Origin: Halomonas ventosae
GTDB taxonomy: Bacteria > Pseudomonadota > Gammaproteobacteria > Pseudomonadales > Halomonadaceae
Length of the DNA: 64,000 nt
NCBI RefSeq assembly: GCF_004361885.1
Contig: NZ_SNWH01000003.1
Location: 124,001-188,000, forward strand
Reading direction: 5' to 3'
This document shows positions 1 through 13,116 of the stretch, piece by piece (position 1 is the stretch's first letter; each line of letters starts with the position of its first letter). Both the position numbers and the translations under genes were made by a program. The notes under the pieces were generated by a model. That model was not told where the DNA came from. It searched no databases and worked only from the letters and a program-made list of their open reading frames with translations.

Positions 1-2213
<2,213 letters not shown>

Positions 2214-2344
2214 CAGCGTGATCGAGGTCTGCCGCCGCCAGGCCTCGTGATGTTGCAGCCACTCGCCGAAAGCGTCGCGTTCGCGGCGCAGCATGATAGC
2301 ATCGTGCAATGAACAATGCCGCCATGACGAAGGTAATGCCAAGG

Positions 2345-3706
2345 ATGCCCGACACCATTTCCACCACCATCTCGCCGGAAGGTAGCCTCGAGATCCTCTC
2401 CCAGCAGGAGGTCGAGCGCCTCCACGATACTTCGCGAAGCGGCCTGCACGACCTGCTGCGCAACTGTTCGCTGGCCGTACTGAATTGCGGCAATCCCACC
2501 GATGATGGCCTGGCCCTGCTCGAGACCTACCGCGACTTCGACATCGAGGTGCTGCAGCAGGACCGCGGCGTGCGCCTCAAGATCAGCAATGCACCTGCCG
2601 AGGCCTTCGTCGACGGCAAGATGATCCGCGGCATCCGTGAGCACCTCTCCGCGGTGCTGCGCGACATCGTCTACGTCTACAACGAGATCCAGACCCGCCA
2701 TCGCTTCGACCTGGAGAGTGCCGAGGGAACCACCAACGCGGTCTTCCACATCCTGCGCAAGGCGGGGACCCTCAAGCCGGGACGCGACCCCAGCCTGGTG
2801 GTCTGCTGGGGTGGCCACTCGATCTCCCGCAAGGAGTACGACTACACCAAGTCCGTCGGCTACCACCTGGGGCTGCGCGAGCTGGATATCTGCACCGGTT
2901 GCGGCCCCGGCGCCATGAAGGGCCCGATGAAGGGCGCCAACGTGGCCCATGCCAAGCAGCGGCGTTCCCAGGGACGCTATCTGGGTGTCTCGGAACCCGG
3001 CATCATCGCCGCCGAGGCGCCCAACCCCATTGTCAACGAGCTGGTGGTGATGCCCGATATCGAGAAGCGCCTCGAGGCCTTCGTGCGCCTGGGTCACGGC
3101 ATTGTCGTGTTCCCCGGGGGAGTGGGTACCGCCGAGGAGATTCTCTACCTGCTGGGGATCCTGCTGCACCCGGACAACGCCGACATGGTCCTGCCCGTGA
3201 TCCTCACCGGCCCGGCCGATTCTGCCGACTACTTCCAGCGTATCGACGAGTTCCTGGTCTACACCCTGGGTGAGGAGGTTCGCCAGCACTACCGCATCGT
3301 CGTCGACGACGCCGTCGAGGTCGCCCGCACCATGCGCAAGAACATCGATGCGGTCACCGACTATCGCCGCAGCCGCCAGGACGCCTTCTACTACAACTGG
3401 CGCCTCACCGTGGCTCGAGACTTCCAGCAACCCTTCGAACCCACCCACGAGGCCATGGCCGGACTGGCGCTGCACCGCGAGCAGCCGGTCCACGAACTGG
3501 CGGCCAATCTGCGCCGGGCCTTTTCGGGCATCGTCGCCGGCAACGTCAAGGAGAAGGGCATTCGCGCGATCGAGGCTAATGGTCCTTTCCGTCTGCACGC
3601 CGAGCCTGAACTCATGGCACGCCTCGACGCGCTGCTGGCCTCCTTCGTCGCCCAGGGCCGCATGAAACTCGCCGGTGACTACGTGCCCTGCTACACGCTC
3701 GGCTGA
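2345..3706 (+). CDS. ppnN: Pyrimidine/purine nucleotide 5'-monophosphate nucleosidase (LOG-type, YgdH/PpnN)
   Basis: PpnN hydrolyses nucleoside monophosphates to base and ribose 5-phosphate, and in E. coli is stimulated by (p)ppGpp. The product is collinear with E. coli PpnN: an N-terminal RNCSLAVLN block, VVCWGGHSI, the [17 protein letters not shown] loop, the LOG-family motif PGGVGTAEE near the middle, and a C-terminal [21 protein letters not shown] block. The ATG at 2345 is chosen because it aligns best with the E. coli start and has GAAGG about 11 bases upstream. ATGs at 2309, 2324 and 2336 are in frame, so a start up to 12 codons earlier is possible. It is probably a single-gene unit. 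Confidence 0.95.
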   Translation: MPDTISTTISPEGSLEILSQQEVERLHDTSRSGLHDLLRNCSLAVLNCGNPTDDGLALLETYRDFDIEVLQQDRGVRLKISNAPAEAFVDGKMIRGIREHLSAVLRDIVYVYNEIQTRHRFDLESAEGTTNAVFHILRKAGTLKPGRDPSLVVCWGGHSISRKEYDYTKSVGYHLGLRELDICTGCGPGAMKGPMKGANVAHAKQRRSQGRYLGVSEPGIIAAEAPNPIVNELVVMPDIEKRLEAFVRLGHGIVVFPGGVGTAEEILYLLGILLHPDNADMVLPVILTGPADSADYFQRIDEFLVYTLGEEVRQHYRIVVDDAVEVARTMRKNIDAVTDYRRSRQDAFYYNWRLTVARDFQQPFEPTHEAMAGLALHREQPVHELAANLRRAFSGIVAGNVKEKGIRAIEANGPFRLHAEPELMARLDALLASFVAQGRMKLAGDYVPCYTLG

Positions 3707-3729
3707 GGGACAGGGTAGCGGGGCCGAAC

Positions 3730-4095
3730 TCAGCGAGGCACCCTGACCCACAGCCACAGGGCATGCAGCAGCAGCCCCAGGGTGGCGCCGTGGGAGACCA
3801 GCAGTTCCCAGCCGAAGTAGGCGCTGGACAGGGTATGCCAAGCCGTCATTATGGCCAGGCCCAGGATCAGGCAAAGCCCCAGCCGACGCAGCAATCCGGG
3901 CAGGCGCGAGCGCGCCTGCCTCGATAGCAGGCGCCACTGCAGCATGACCACCACAGCCACCACCGCCAATGCCATCAACATCAGCGATAATCGCGTCTCA
4001 TGCCCGCCTACCAGATAGCGGGGCAGGGTCGCCAGCATCAGGGTCGCCAGTCCCAACAGCAGGCTGATCCGCTCGGGTGTCGGCGTGGCGCCCAT
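3730..4095 (-). CDS. Small integral membrane protein, function unknown
   Basis: The product has 121 residues with about four hydrophobic stretches (around residues 8-25, 36-53, 70-86 and 95-115) separated by short Arg-rich loops, which predicts an inner-membrane protein. I recognise no catalytic motif and cannot assign a family. Its start codon lies one base after the stop of the upstream flavodoxin gene, so the two are almost certainly cotranscribed and may be translationally coupled. Its stop faces the end of ppnN, which converges on it. A redox-linked role is possible from the neighbour alone. Confidence 0.6.
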   Translation of the reverse strand: MGATPTPERISLLLGLATLMLATLPRYLVGGHETRLSLMLMALAVVAVVVMLQWRLLSRQARSRLPGLLRRLGLCLILGLAIMTAWHTLSSAYFGWELLVSHGATLGLLLHALWLWVRVPR

Positions 4096-4096
4096 C

Positions 4097-4561
4097 TCAG
4101 GCCACCTTCAGCTGCTGTTCATCGATCCACTGCTCGGCCCAGGGCAGGGCCTCGTCGTCCGCCATGAAGGTCTCCATGGCATCCACTTCGAGACGCTCAC
4201 CGAGGCGTTGGGCGCCCTGGTCTTCGAGCAAGGCATCCAGCTGGCGCCCGGCGCCGCAGAAGGTATCGCCATAGGAGCTGTCACCCAGCGCGATAAGGCC
4301 GTAGCGAAGGCCGTCGAGGCCGGGACTCTGGGCCTCCAGCTCGCGGGCAAACGGCACGATGTTGCCGGGCAGATCGCCACTGCCGGTGGTCGAGACGCAG
4401 AACAGCGCCAGGTCGGTGGGCGAGCCGATGAGGTCATTCAGGGTCGGCTGATCGAAGATGGCCACCTCATAGCCGGCCTCCTCGAACACGGGCCTGAGCT
4501 GCTCGGCAACATCCAGGGCGCCACCGTACATGGTACCTACGAAGATCTTGAGCATGGGCAT
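4097..4561 (-). CDS. Flavodoxin-domain protein (MioC-like)
   Basis: The product has 154 residues and a single flavodoxin fold. The FMN phosphate-binding loop is visible near the N terminus (KIFVGTMYGGALDVAEQL), followed by the two loops that flank the isoalloxazine ring, CVSTTGSGDLPGN and LGDSSYGDTFCGAG. This is the MioC/short-flavodoxin arrangement: a one-electron carrier, with the redox partner not deducible here. The start is at 4561; an ATG two codons further in (4555) would begin directly at MLKIFVG and is equally likely. It is the first gene of a two-gene unit with the small membrane protein downstream. Confidence 0.85.
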   Translation of the reverse strand: MPMLKIFVGTMYGGALDVAEQLRPVFEEAGYEVAIFDQPTLNDLIGSPTDLALFCVSTTGSGDLPGNIVPFARELEAQSPGLDGLRYGLIALGDSSYGDTFCGAGRQLDALLEDQGAQRLGERLEVDAMETFMADDEALPWAEQWIDEQQLKVA

Positions 4562-4697
4562 GTCATGGATTTACCTGAGAATTTCGCTCAGATATTAACA
4601 TGAGGCCGCGGCATGGGACCACGCCTTGGCGGCTGCAGCAGCAGCAAAGCCTGAGTATAATGGTCGGAGTTCTCCCCGCAGCATGCACGGAGGCGTC

Positions 4698-4904
4698 ATG
4701 ACGCATACCTTCGAAACCTGGATCACCCCGATCATGATCGGTGGCCTGATCCTCTTCATGTGCTTCATCATCTGGGATCTGGCGAAGAAGTCTCAGGCCG
4801 GACGCTTCGGTACCCTCATGCTGTTCGTGGTGCTGGGGGCCGGGATGCTGGGCTATGTGCTCAAGGTGGTGATCACCTGGGTGCTGGAGAACGGCGCCGT
4901 CTGA
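4698..4904 (+). CDS. DUF2788 family small membrane protein
   Basis: A 68-residue protein with two hydrophobic helices (around residues 10-28 and 38-60) joined by a short loop containing KKSQAGRFGT. This matches the small DUF2788 membrane family seen next to ihfA/phe genes in Halomonas- and Pseudomonas-like genomes. The start at 4698 is preceded by GGAGG about 6 bases upstream; the upstream in-frame ATG at 4626 lacks one. The gene is convergent with ihfA. Function is unknown. Confidence 0.75.
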   Translation: MTHTFETWITPIMIGGLILFMCFIIWDLAKKSQAGRFGTLMLFVVLGAGMLGYVLKVVITWVLENGAV

Positions 4905-4991
4905 CGCTACCGCCAGATGACGCCATCCGCGGCAACACCACGCTCCTGGTACACGAAGAGGGTGTGGCGTTGCGCATGGGCAGCAGGATGA

Positions 4992-5294
4992 TCAGCGGGC
5001 TTCGCCGCGATAGCCTTCGACCTGACTCTTGAGCTTCTGGCCGGGCCGGAAGGTGACCACCCGCCGGGCAGAGATCGGGATCTCCTCGCCGGTCTTGGGA
5101 TTGCGGCCGGGTCGTTCACGCTTGTCGCGCAGGTCGAAGTTGCCGAAGCCCGAGAGCTTGACCTGCTCGTTTTCGCGCAGGCAGCCGCGTATCTCCTCGA
5201 AGAAGGCCTCCACCATGGACTTGGCCTCGCGTTTGGAAAGCCCCAGTTCGGCTTGCAGATGTTCGGCCAGTTCCGCCTTGGTCAACGCAGCCAT
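4992..5294 (-). CDS. ihfA: Integration host factor alpha subunit
   Basis: IHF-alpha pairs with IHF-beta to bend DNA sharply at specific sites. The 100-residue product matches the family length. It shows the N-terminal helices ([26 protein letters not shown]), the conserved [14 protein letters not shown] core and the DNA-intercalating arm [20 protein letters not shown]. The start at 5294 is chosen over upstream in-frame codons because it matches the family N terminus and follows a purine-rich site. It is the last gene of the thrS-infC-rpmI-rplT-pheS-pheT-ihfA block, an order conserved with E. coli. Confidence 0.97.
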   Translation of the reverse strand: MAALTKAELAEHLQAELGLSKREAKSMVEAFFEEIRGCLRENEQVKLSGFGNFDLRDKRERPGRNPKTGEEIPISARRVVTFRPGQKLKSQVEGYRGEAR

Positions 5295-5358
5295 CTTGTC
5301 ACCCCCATGTTGTCGTCCTCGTGGCGCTGCTCCCGCCGATCGACGAGACGCCCAAGCC

Positions 5359-7737
5359 TCAAGCGCGTAGCAAAGCCCCCAGATGCTGCCGGGACTCGGC
5401 GACGATGGCATCTACCAACTGATTGATTTCCTCATCATTAAGCGTGCGCGATGGATGCTGCCAGGTCAAGCCTAGGGCCACGCTCTTGAGCCCTTCCGGC
5501 ACCCCCTGCCCCTGGTAGACGTCGAACAGGTGAGATTTTACCAGCCATTCGCCCGCCTGAGCCCGGATGGTGTCGAGCAGCGCCTGCACCGGCAGCCCCT
5601 CGTCGACCAGGAAGGCTAGGTCGCGACGTACCTCAGGATGACGCGACAGCGGCGTAAAGGCCGGTACCCGGCCCTGGGTCAGCGCATCGAGGCGCACCTC
5701 GAAGAGCAGCGCATCGACCTTGAGACCGAGCCTGACGCGCACCGCCGGATGCAGGGTGCCGATCCAGCCGGCTTCCTCGCCGCGATGCAGCAGGCGGGCA
5801 CACTGGCCGGGGTGCAGGGCCGAATGCTTGCCGGGTTCGAAGCGCCAAGCCTGGGGCTCGCCGAGGGCTAGCAGGCTCTCCAGGTCGCCCTTGAGGTCGA
5901 AGAAGTCGACCGGCTCCCGGCCGCCGGTCCACCCCTCCGGCTCGCGAGGACCGCAGACCAGCGCGCCGAGCATCGGCGTCTGGTGCAGCTGATCAAGCTC
6001 GCCGCGGAAGGTGAGGCCGATCTCGAACAGGCGGACCCGCTCCTGTTGGCGATTGAGGTTATGCTGCAGCGCCCGCACCAGCCCGGGAAAGAGGCTCGCG
6101 CGCATCACCGAGAGGTCACTCGAGATGGGATTGGCCAGGGTCGGCGAGACTGCCTCGGGATGCAGCGCCTGCTGCAGCTCGGGGGCGACGAAGCTGTAGG
6201 TCACGGCCTCCTGATAGCCGCGTGCGACCATCTGGCGACGCAGCCGTGCCAGCGGCGTGTGCGCCTCGTGGTCCGGACGCAGGGCCAGGCGGACGAGGGG
6301 ACGGCGCACCGGCAGGCGATTGTAGCCGTGGATGCGCGCCACCTCCTCGATCAGGTCTTCCTCGATGGCGATATCGAAGCGCCAGCTCGGGACCTTGACC
6401 GTCCAGCTCTCGCCGGAGGCCTCGACCCCCAGGCCGAGGCGCTCGAGGATCTCCGTGACCTCGTCACGCGGCAGCGACTTGCCGAGCGCCTGTTCCAGCC
6501 GCGAGACCCGCAGGCGCGCCTCGCGACCGTCCGGCAGGTGTGGTTCGCTCGCCACCTCGACCAGCGGTCCCGGCATGCCACCGGTGATCGCCAGCAGCAG
6601 AGCAGTGGCCCGCTCGGCGGCCTCGCGCGGCAAGCGCGGGTCGACACCGCGCTCGAAACGGTGCGAGGCGTCTGTGTGCAGGCCATGGGCGCGCGCCTGT
6701 CCGGCGATGGCCAGCGGCGAGAAGAAGGCCGATTCGAGGAAGATATCGCGGGTTGCGGGGCTCACGCCGGAATGCTCGCCGCCCATCACGCCGGCGATGG
6801 CCAGCGGGCCACGCTCGTCGGCGATGACCAGCGTAGCGCCATCCAGGGTGATCGCCTGGCCATCCAGCAGCACCAGGCGCTCGCCCTCGCGTGCCAGCCG
6901 CACGACCACGCTACCGTGCAGGTTGGCACGGTCGAAGGCATGCAACGGCTGACCCAGCTCGAGCATCACATAGTTGGTGACATCCACCACCGGATCGATG
7001 GCACGGATGCCGCTGCGCCGCAATCTTTCGACCATCCACAGTGGTGTCTCGGCGTTGACGTCGACGCCCTTGATCAGGCGACCGATGTAGCGCGGGCAGC
7101 GCTCGGCGTCCTCCACGCGCACCGGGAAAGTCTCATCAAGGGTGGGCGCCACGGGGGTGAGCTCAGGACCCGAGACGGCCAGCCGGTTGAGCACCCCGAC
7201 CTCGCGGGCCAGCCCCTTCACGCTTAGGCAGTCACCGCGGTTCGGTGTCAGGTCCACCTCGATGGTGTAGTCATCGAGGCCCATGACGTCACGCAAGCCG
7301 GCACCGACCGGTGACTCGGGCGGCAGCACAAGAATACCCGCCGAGCTCTCCTCCTCGAGCCCCAGTTCGGAGGCCGAGCAGATCATGCCGCAGGACTCGA
7401 CGCCGCGCAGCCGGGTCTGCTTGATCGTGACGTCATCGGGCAATACCGCCCCGACCCGGGCGAAGGGCACCTTCTGCCCCACCGCTACGTTGGGCGCCCC
7501 GCAGACTACCGGGACAGGCTCTCCGCTGCCGTCGTCGACCCGGCAGACATTGAGCTTACCGGCATCGGGATGGGGGGCCTTGCCGACCACTTCGGCCACC
7601 ACGACCCCGCTAAAGGGGACGGCCACCGGCTCCACAGCATCCACCTCCAGACCAGCCATGGTGATCTGGTCAGCCAGCGCCTGGGTGGAGAGCGCCGGTG
7701 AGACCCACTCACGCAGCCACTGTTCGGAAAATTTCAT
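5359..7737 (-). CDS. pheT: Phenylalanyl-tRNA synthetase beta subunit
   Basis: The beta chain of the alpha2-beta2 synthetase that charges tRNA-Phe; it carries the editing B3/B4 domain and tRNA-binding modules. The 792-residue length is standard. Visible blocks are [14 protein letters not shown] at the N terminus, the OB-fold/tRNA-binding region around residues 40-150, the B3/B4 segment with [22 protein letters not shown] around 240-260, and the C-terminal anticodon-binding-fold domain with [15 protein letters not shown] near the end. It lies 34 bases downstream of pheS and 64 bases upstream of ihfA, all in one operon direction. Confidence 0.98.
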   Translation of the reverse strand: MKFSEQWLREWVSPALSTQALADQITMAGLEVDAVEPVAVPFSGVVVAEVVGKAPHPDAGKLNVCRVDDGSGEPVPVVCGAPNVAVGQKVPFARVGAVLPDDVTIKQTRLRGVESCGMICSASELGLEEESSAGILVLPPESPVGAGLRDVMGLDDYTIEVDLTPNRGDCLSVKGLAREVGVLNRLAVSGPELTPVAPTLDETFPVRVEDAERCPRYIGRLIKGVDVNAETPLWMVERLRRSGIRAIDPVVDVTNYVMLELGQPLHAFDRANLHGSVVVRLAREGERLVLLDGQAITLDGATLVIADERGPLAIAGVMGGEHSGVSPATRDIFLESAFFSPLAIAGQARAHGLHTDASHRFERGVDPRLPREAAERATALLLAITGGMPGPLVEVASEPHLPDGREARLRVSRLEQALGKSLPRDEVTEILERLGLGVEASGESWTVKVPSWRFDIAIEEDLIEEVARIHGYNRLPVRRPLVRLALRPDHEAHTPLARLRRQMVARGYQEAVTYSFVAPELQQALHPEAVSPTLANPISSDLSVMRASLFPGLVRALQHNLNRQQERVRLFEIGLTFRGELDQLHQTPMLGALVCGPREPEGWTGGREPVDFFDLKGDLESLLALGEPQAWRFEPGKHSALHPGQCARLLHRGEEAGWIGTLHPAVRVRLGLKVDALLFEVRLDALTQGRVPAFTPLSRHPEVRRDLAFLVDEGLPVQALLDTIRAQAGEWLVKSHLFDVYQGQGVPEGLKSVALGLTWQHPSRTLNDEEINQLVDAIVAESRQHLGALLRA

Positions 7738-7771
7738 GACGTATCCTGTGTTCTGCTTATCCGGTGGTCAA

Positions 7772-8824
<1,053 letters not shown>

Positions 8825-8826
8825 TC

Positions 8827-8861
8827 AAAAAAACAGGGGAAGAGCGGCTGCTCTTCCCCTG
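8827..8861 (-). terminator. Rho-independent terminator/attenuator between rplT and pheS
   Basis: On the minus strand a perfect 12-bp stem (CAGGGGAAGAGC with its complement, positions 8834-8861, 4-base loop) is followed directly by seven T residues. A second, G+C-rich inverted repeat (TCCGGCC/GGCCGGA at 8874-8902) lies just upstream. The element sits 36 bases before the pheS start, where E. coli has its pheM attenuator, so regulated readthrough into pheST is the likely role. A 19-codon frame at 8812-8871 overlaps the hairpin and has three Phe codons, but they lie inside or after the 3' arm, unlike classical pheM. Confidence 0.85.
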
Positions 8862-8918
8862 CGGCGATCATGATCCGGCCAGGTGGCGCGCACGCGGCCG
8901 GACAAGGGTCGACGTCCC

Positions 8919-9272
8919 TTACTGGGCAGCCTTGGCCTTCTCGACGATGGCTGCAAAGGCAGCCTTCTCGTGGACGGCGATATCGGCCAGCACCTTGCGG
9001 TCAATCTCGATGCCTGCCTTCTTCAGGCCACCGACGAAACGGCTATAGGAGAGGCCGTGCTGCCGAGCGCCGGCATTGATGCGCTGTATCCACAGGGCGC
9101 GGAACTGACGCTTGCGCTGACGGCGGTCACGATAGGCATACTGACCTGCCTTGATGACGGCCTGCTTGGCCACGCGAAAGACTCGCGAACGGGCACCATA
9201 GTAGCCCTTGGCCTGCTTGAGAATCTTCTTGTGACGGCGACGTGCGACGACACCACGCTTAACACGAGTCAT
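8919..9272 (-). CDS. rplT: 50S ribosomal protein L20
   Basis: L20 binds 23S rRNA early in 50S assembly and in many bacteria represses its own operon by binding the rpmI-rplT leader. The 117-residue product is the normal length. It begins [24 protein letters not shown] and contains [17 protein letters not shown], both hallmark basic stretches of the family. It lies 37 bases downstream of rpmI and is followed by the pheS terminator/attenuator. Confidence 0.98.
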   Translation of the reverse strand: MTRVKRGVVARRRHKKILKQAKGYYGARSRVFRVAKQAVIKAGQYAYRDRRQRKRQFRALWIQRINAGARQHGLSYSRFVGGLKKAGIEIDRKVLADIAVHEKAAFAAIVEKAKAAQ

Positions 9273-9309
9273 GGCTATCTCCTGACGTTAGAGGGGTACA
9301 CTCAGGGCG

Positions 9310-9504
9310 TTACAGGTTCGGCAGCAAGCGCTGCACGAGCTGCTTGTCGGCGTCGTGGATCAACTTGGTACCACGCAGATGACGTTTCCGCTTGGTGGAC
9401 TTCTTGGTCAGGATGTGACTGCGAAACGACTGTTTGTGCTTGAAGCCGTTGGCCGTCTTCTTGAAGCGCTTGGCAGCGCCGCTGTTGCTCTTGATCTTCG
9501 GCAT
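9310..9504 (-). CDS. rpmI: 50S ribosomal protein L35
   Basis: The 64-residue basic protein matches L35 in length and sequence: [23 protein letters not shown] at the N terminus and [13 protein letters not shown] in the centre. It lies between infC and rplT as in most bacteria. The 98-base gap upstream to infC contains a stable stem-loop (9544-9577) that may be part of L20-dependent control. Confidence 0.98.
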   Translation of the reverse strand: MPKIKSNSGAAKRFKKTANGFKHKQSFRSHILTKKSTKRKRHLRGTKLIHDADKQLVQRLLPNL

Positions 9505-9543
9505 GAGGTTAACTCCGCTCGAGGTTTTTCAGAAAATCCGTGG

Positions 9544-9577
9544 CCAACGGAAGGGACTTTTGCCTTCCGCCCGTTGG
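9544..9577 (-). promoter_or_regulatory. Stem-loop in the infC-rpmI intergenic region (possible L20 leader element)
   Basis: CCAACGGAAGG and CCTTCCG...CCGTTGG face each other across an 8-base loop, with a few unpaired bases, and GGCC/GGCC repeats extend the stem outward. No T-run follows on the minus strand, so it is not a typical terminator. Its position just before rpmI fits the place where ribosomal protein L20 represses translation in several bacteria; that role is inference from location. Confidence 0.45.
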
Positions 9578-9602
9578 ACTGGCCGTCGGATCACTTCTTC
9601 TC

Positions 9603-10145
9603 TTACTGCTTCTTCTTGGGGGCAATGATCATGATCATCTGTCGCCCTTCCATCTTGGGGAAGGACTCTACGGTGCCGATCTCGTCGAGATCCGCGGCGA
9701 TCCGTTCCATCAGCTTGCGGCCGATGTCCTGGTGCGCCATCTCACGACCTCGGAAACGCAGCGTGACCTTACCCTTGTCACCCGCCTCGAGGAAACGAAT
9801 CAGGTTCTTCAACTTGACCTGATAGTCGCCCTCGTCGGTACCAGGTCGGAATTTCACTTCCTTGACCTGAATCTGCTTCGTCTTCTTCTTCTGAGCAGCC
9901 TTCTGTTTCTTCTGCTCAAAGACGAACTTGCCGTAATCCATGATCTTGCAGACGATGGGGTCGGCGTTGGAAATCTGCACGAGGTCCATACCGGCCGCTT
10001 CGGCTCGCTCCAGCGCTTCGCTGGTGGGCACGATGCCCAGCTGCTCGCCGTCGCTGTCGATCAGGCGAACCTGATCCTCGGTAATCCGCTCGTTCATGGG
10101 GGGGCGTTTATCCTGAACGCGCCCTCTGGGGTTGCTTCGCTTGAT
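9603..10145 (-). CDS. infC: Translation initiation factor IF-3, with a non-canonical AUC start codon
   Basis: IF-3 binds the 30S subunit and discriminates against non-AUG starts. The product ends in PKKKQ as in E. coli and contains [15 protein letters not shown] and [21 protein letters not shown]. An ATG at 10097 (MNERITEDQ) would give a truncated N terminus. Reading upstream, the frame stays open for 16 more codons to an ATC at 10145, preceded by ACC and then an in-frame TGA at 10151-10149. GGAG lies 8 bases before the ATC. Starting there gives 180 residues, exactly the E. coli length. infC is the classic gene with AUU/AUC starts, used for autoregulation by IF-3 itself. It starts 34 bases after thrS. 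Confidence 0.93.
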   Translation of the reverse strand: MKRSNPRGRVQDKRPPMNERITEDQVRLIDSDGEQLGIVPTSEALERAEAAGMDLVQISNADPIVCKIMDYGKFVFEQKKQKAAQKKKTKQIQVKEVKFRPGTDEGDYQVKLKNLIRFLEAGDKGKVTLRFRGREMAHQDIGRKLMERIAADLDEIGTVESFPKMEGRQMIMIIAPKKKQ

Positions 10146-10179
10146 GGTTCAGTCTCCACTGTAGCCTTGGAAGATGTCG

Positions 10180-12078
10180 CTATTGCCGCTCAGCCTGAAC
10201 ATGGGCGATGAAGGCACCTACTTCCATCGTACCAAGATTCTCGCCGCTGCGCGTACGCACGGCCACCGAGTCGGACTCGACTTCCTTATCTCCCACCACC
10301 AGGAGATAGGGAACCTTCTGCAATGTATGCTCGCGGATTTTAAAGCCGATCTTCTCGTTCCTCAAGTCCGACTTGACGCGCAGGCCGACTTTCTGCAAAC
10401 GCTCCATCACCGACATGGCATGGTCGCGCTGCGCATCGGTGATGGTCATGACCACCACCTGCTGGGGTGCCAGCCACAACGGCATGGCGCCAGCATAATG
10501 CTCGATGAGGATGCCCAGGAAGCGCTCGAAGGAGCCGAGGATCGCCCGATGCAGCATCACCGGGATCTTGCGGACACCATCCTCGTCGACGAACTGTGCC
10601 CCCAGCCGGCCCGGCAGGTTGAAGTCAAGCTGCAGGGTGCCGCACTGCCAGACCCGGTTGAGGCAGTCGCGCAGCGAGAACTCGATCTTGGGCCCGTAGA
10701 AAGCGCCCTCACCCGGCTGCAGCTCCCAGTCGAGACCGGTGGCGTCGAGCGCGGCCTCGAGACCGGCTTCGGCGCGGTCCCAGAGCTCCGGCTCCCCCAT
10801 GAATCCCTCGGGGCGGGTGGAGAGCTTGAGTTCCACGTCGTCGAAACCCAACTCCCGATAGACCTTGAGGGTCAAGGCGATGAAGGCCTCAGCCTCGGAC
10901 TGTATCTGCCCCTCGGTGCAGAAGATATGCGCGTCGTCCTGAGTGAACCCGCGCACCCGCATCAAGCCGTGCAGCGAGCCTGAGGGCTCGTTGCGGTGGC
11001 AGCTGCCGAACTCGGCCAGACGCAGCGGCAGGTCGCGGTAGCTCTTCAAGCCCTGGTTGAACACCTGAACGTGGCACGGGCAGTTCATCGGCTTGACGGC
11101 AAACTCGCGCTTCTCTGACTCGGTGGTGAACATCAGCTCGCTGTAGTGGCCCCAGTGACCGGAGGCCTTCCACAGCGAGAGGTCAACGACTTGCGGAGTC
11201 TTGATCTCCTGATAGCCGTTCTCGACCTGCACCCGGCGCATGTACTGCTCCAGGGCCTGGTAGATGGTCCATCCATTGGGGTGCCAGAAGACCATCCCCG
11301 GCGCCTCCTCCTGCAGATGGAAGAGGTCCATCTTCTTCGCCAGCTTGCGATGGTCGCGCTTCTCGGCCTCCTCGAGCCGCTTGAGGTAGGCCTTGAGCTG
11401 CTTCTTGTCGGGCCAGGCTGTGCCGTAGATGCGTGTCAGCATCGGGTTATCGGCATTGCCACGCCAGTAGGCACCGGCCAGCTTGGTCAGCTTGAACGCC
11501 TTCAGATGCCGGGTATTGGGCACATGAGGCCCGCGGCACATGTCCACGTACTCTTCGTGATGGTAGAGACGGATGGTCTCCCCCTTGGGAATCTCGCGAA
11601 CGATCTCCTGCTTGTAAGGCTCATCGCGATGCAGGAAGGTCAGCATTGCCTGGTCCCGATCGACGTACTCGCGCACCACATCATACTCGCGGTCGATCAG
11701 CGTCTTCATACGGGCCTCGATCGCCTCAAGGTCATCGGGAGTGACCGAACGACCGAAGTCGATATCGTAATAGAAGCCGTCCTCGATCACCGGGCCGATG
11801 GCCATCTTGGCGTCGGGGTAGAGCTGCTTGACGGCGTGGCCGATCAAGTGAGCGCAGGAGTGACGGATCACCTCCAGGCCTTCCGGGTCGCGGGCGGTGA
11901 GGATCGCCACTTCGGCGTCATGATCGATGACATCGGCGGCGTCTACCTGGACACCATCGATTTTGCCGGCCACGCAGGCCTTGGCGAGACCGGCACCGAT
12001 GCTCTCGGCCAGTTGCATCACAGTGAGGGGGGCGTCGAAAGATCTCTGACTGCCGTCAGGCAGGGTCACGATGGGCAT
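10180..12078 (-). CDS. thrS: Threonyl-tRNA synthetase
   Basis: Charges tRNA-Thr. Domains in order are an N-terminal TGS domain ([14 protein letters not shown]), the editing N2 domain with [33 protein letters not shown], the class II catalytic core with motif 2 ([22 protein letters not shown]) and the zinc-site MNCPCHV, and a C-terminal anticodon-binding domain ending around residue 632. The start at 12078 matches the E. coli N terminus and has AAGGAA just upstream; six extra codons back to 12096 are possible but unlikely. The leader carries a hairpin resembling the tRNA-Thr anticodon arm (12111-12131), suggesting the translational autoregulation known in E. coli. Confidence 0.98.
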   Translation of the reverse strand: MPIVTLPDGSQRSFDAPLTVMQLAESIGAGLAKACVAGKIDGVQVDAADVIDHDAEVAILTARDPEGLEVIRHSCAHLIGHAVKQLYPDAKMAIGPVIEDGFYYDIDFGRSVTPDDLEAIEARMKTLIDREYDVVREYVDRDQAMLTFLHRDEPYKQEIVREIPKGETIRLYHHEEYVDMCRGPHVPNTRHLKAFKLTKLAGAYWRGNADNPMLTRIYGTAWPDKKQLKAYLKRLEEAEKRDHRKLAKKMDLFHLQEEAPGMVFWHPNGWTIYQALEQYMRRVQVENGYQEIKTPQVVDLSLWKASGHWGHYSELMFTTESEKREFAVKPMNCPCHVQVFNQGLKSYRDLPLRLAEFGSCHRNEPSGSLHGLMRVRGFTQDDAHIFCTEGQIQSEAEAFIALTLKVYRELGFDDVELKLSTRPEGFMGEPELWDRAEAGLEAALDATGLDWELQPGEGAFYGPKIEFSLRDCLNRVWQCGTLQLDFNLPGRLGAQFVDEDGVRKIPVMLHRAILGSFERFLGILIEHYAGAMPLWLAPQQVVVMTITDAQRDHAMSVMERLQKVGLRVKSDLRNEKIGFKIREHTLQKVPYLLVVGDKEVESDSVAVRTRSGENLGTMEVGAFIAHVQAERQ

Positions 12079-12110
12079 GAAGGGTTCCTTATGCACAGTG
12101 GTGATCCATA

Positions 12111-12131
12111 CCAGGGATCACGTGTCGCCAG
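12111..12131 (-). promoter_or_regulatory. thrS leader hairpin mimicking the tRNA-Thr(GGU) anticodon arm
   Basis: On the thrS (minus) strand GTGATCC and GGATCAC form a perfect 7-bp stem closing a 7-base loop CTGGTAT. Read as an anticodon loop it is C32-U33-G34-G35-U36-A37-U38: the invariant U33, the Thr anticodon GGU and a purine at 37. It lies 33 bases before the thrS ATG. In E. coli, ThrRS represses its own mRNA by binding an anticodon-like stem-loop just upstream of the Shine-Dalgarno; position and loop sequence here fit that mechanism. Function is inferred. Confidence 0.7.
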
Positions 12132-12216
12132 AAGAATAAAGAATGCTCAGGAAAAACGCTGCCTAGCGTAGCAGACCCCCACCTTGCGGCGCCATGGCAC
12201 GATGATGTGCCAGACA

Positions 12217-12279
12217 CGAGAGAAGGCGCCCGAAGGCGCCTTCTCTCGATTCACCGTCATCCCCGGCATCAGCCGGGGA
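12217..12279 (-). terminator. Tandem hairpins downstream of the OmpA-like gene
   Basis: A perfect 14-bp stem with a CGAA tetraloop (12217-12248) and a second 8-bp stem with a 4-base loop (12260-12279) lie just after the OmpA-like stop codon on the minus strand. Neither is followed by a strong T-run. A smaller ACGCT/AGCGT hairpin with five T residues follows at about 12161-12179 on the same strand. Together they probably end the OmpA-like transcript before thrS. Confidence 0.55.
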
Positions 12280-12300
12280 ATGGTTGGGGTCGGGGCAGGA

Positions 12301-13116
12301 TCACTCCCACTCGCCTAGTTCCACGCGACGGTTCATGGCACGACCCGCATCGGTATCGTTGGTAGCTACCGGCTGAGACTCACCGTAGCCAATGGTGCGC
12401 ATGCGCTCCATGTCGACGCCCTGGCGGCCCAGGTAGTCGGCCACGGATTCAGCGCGACGCTGGGACAGATCCAGATTATAGGCCTCGCTGCCCAAGGAGT
12501 CGGTATGGCCCTCAATACGCACCCGCACATTGCGATTGGCACGCAGCTTCTCGGCCACACCGTCGAGAATCTGTTCGGCACCCATGGTCAGGGTGGCGGA
12601 GTCGAACTCGAAATTGACGTCACGCAGCACCAGGTCCTGCACGCAGCCAAGGGCGTTGACTTCGGCACCGGCGGGGGTCCCCGGGCACTGATCCTGATAG
12701 TCCGCTACACCGTCACCGTCGGAGTCCAGCGGGCAGCCCACGGCATTCACGGCCACACCGGCCGGCGTGCCCGGACACTGATCATTGGCATCGTTGACGC
12801 CATCACCGTCGGTGTCGCGTGGCGCCGGCGGGACGGGTTTCGGAGAATTATCGGCGCACAGCACAGCCCCCATGGCAGCACCCGCCGTGGAACCAAGGGC
12901 AGCGCCGGTATCCTCGTCGTCGGAATCATTGCCAGCTGCATAGCCGATGCCACCGCCAATCAGGCCGCCAGCCAGGCCACAGAAAAACGGATGCTGATAC
13001 CAAGCATCAGCGGAAGCCGCGGTCCCTGAGCTAGGCTGAGAAGCAGAGCTGGCGCAGCCGGACAAGCCGACCACCAGCGCGGAACCGAGCAACAAACCAG
13101 TCGTGGATTTTTTCAT
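12301..13116 (-). CDS. OmpA-family lipoprotein with calcium-binding-type repeats
   Basis: A 271-residue outer-membrane lipoprotein. The start at 13116 has AAGGAG upstream and opens a lipoprotein signal ending in the lipobox LSGC (Cys at about 20). A glycine-rich, possibly membrane-associated segment (GLAGGLIGGGIGYAAG) follows. Next come two thrombospondin type-3-like repeats, DTDGDGVNDANDQCPGTPAG and DSDGDGVADYQDQCPGTPAG, known in OprF/OmpA relatives. The C-terminal OmpA peptidoglycan-binding domain contains RIEGHTDSLGSEAYNLDLSQRRA. It likely tethers outer membrane to peptidoglycan. Terminator-like hairpins lie downstream. Confidence 0.92.
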   Translation of the reverse strand: MKKSTTGLLLGSALVVGLSGCASSASQPSSGTAASADAWYQHPFFCGLAGGLIGGGIGYAAGNDSDDEDTGAALGSTAGAAMGAVLCADNSPKPVPPAPRDTDGDGVNDANDQCPGTPAGVAVNAVGCPLDSDGDGVADYQDQCPGTPAGAEVNALGCVQDLVLRDVNFEFDSATLTMGAEQILDGVAEKLRANRNVRVRIEGHTDSLGSEAYNLDLSQRRAESVADYLGRQGVDMERMRTIGYGESQPVATNDTDAGRAMNRRVELGEWE

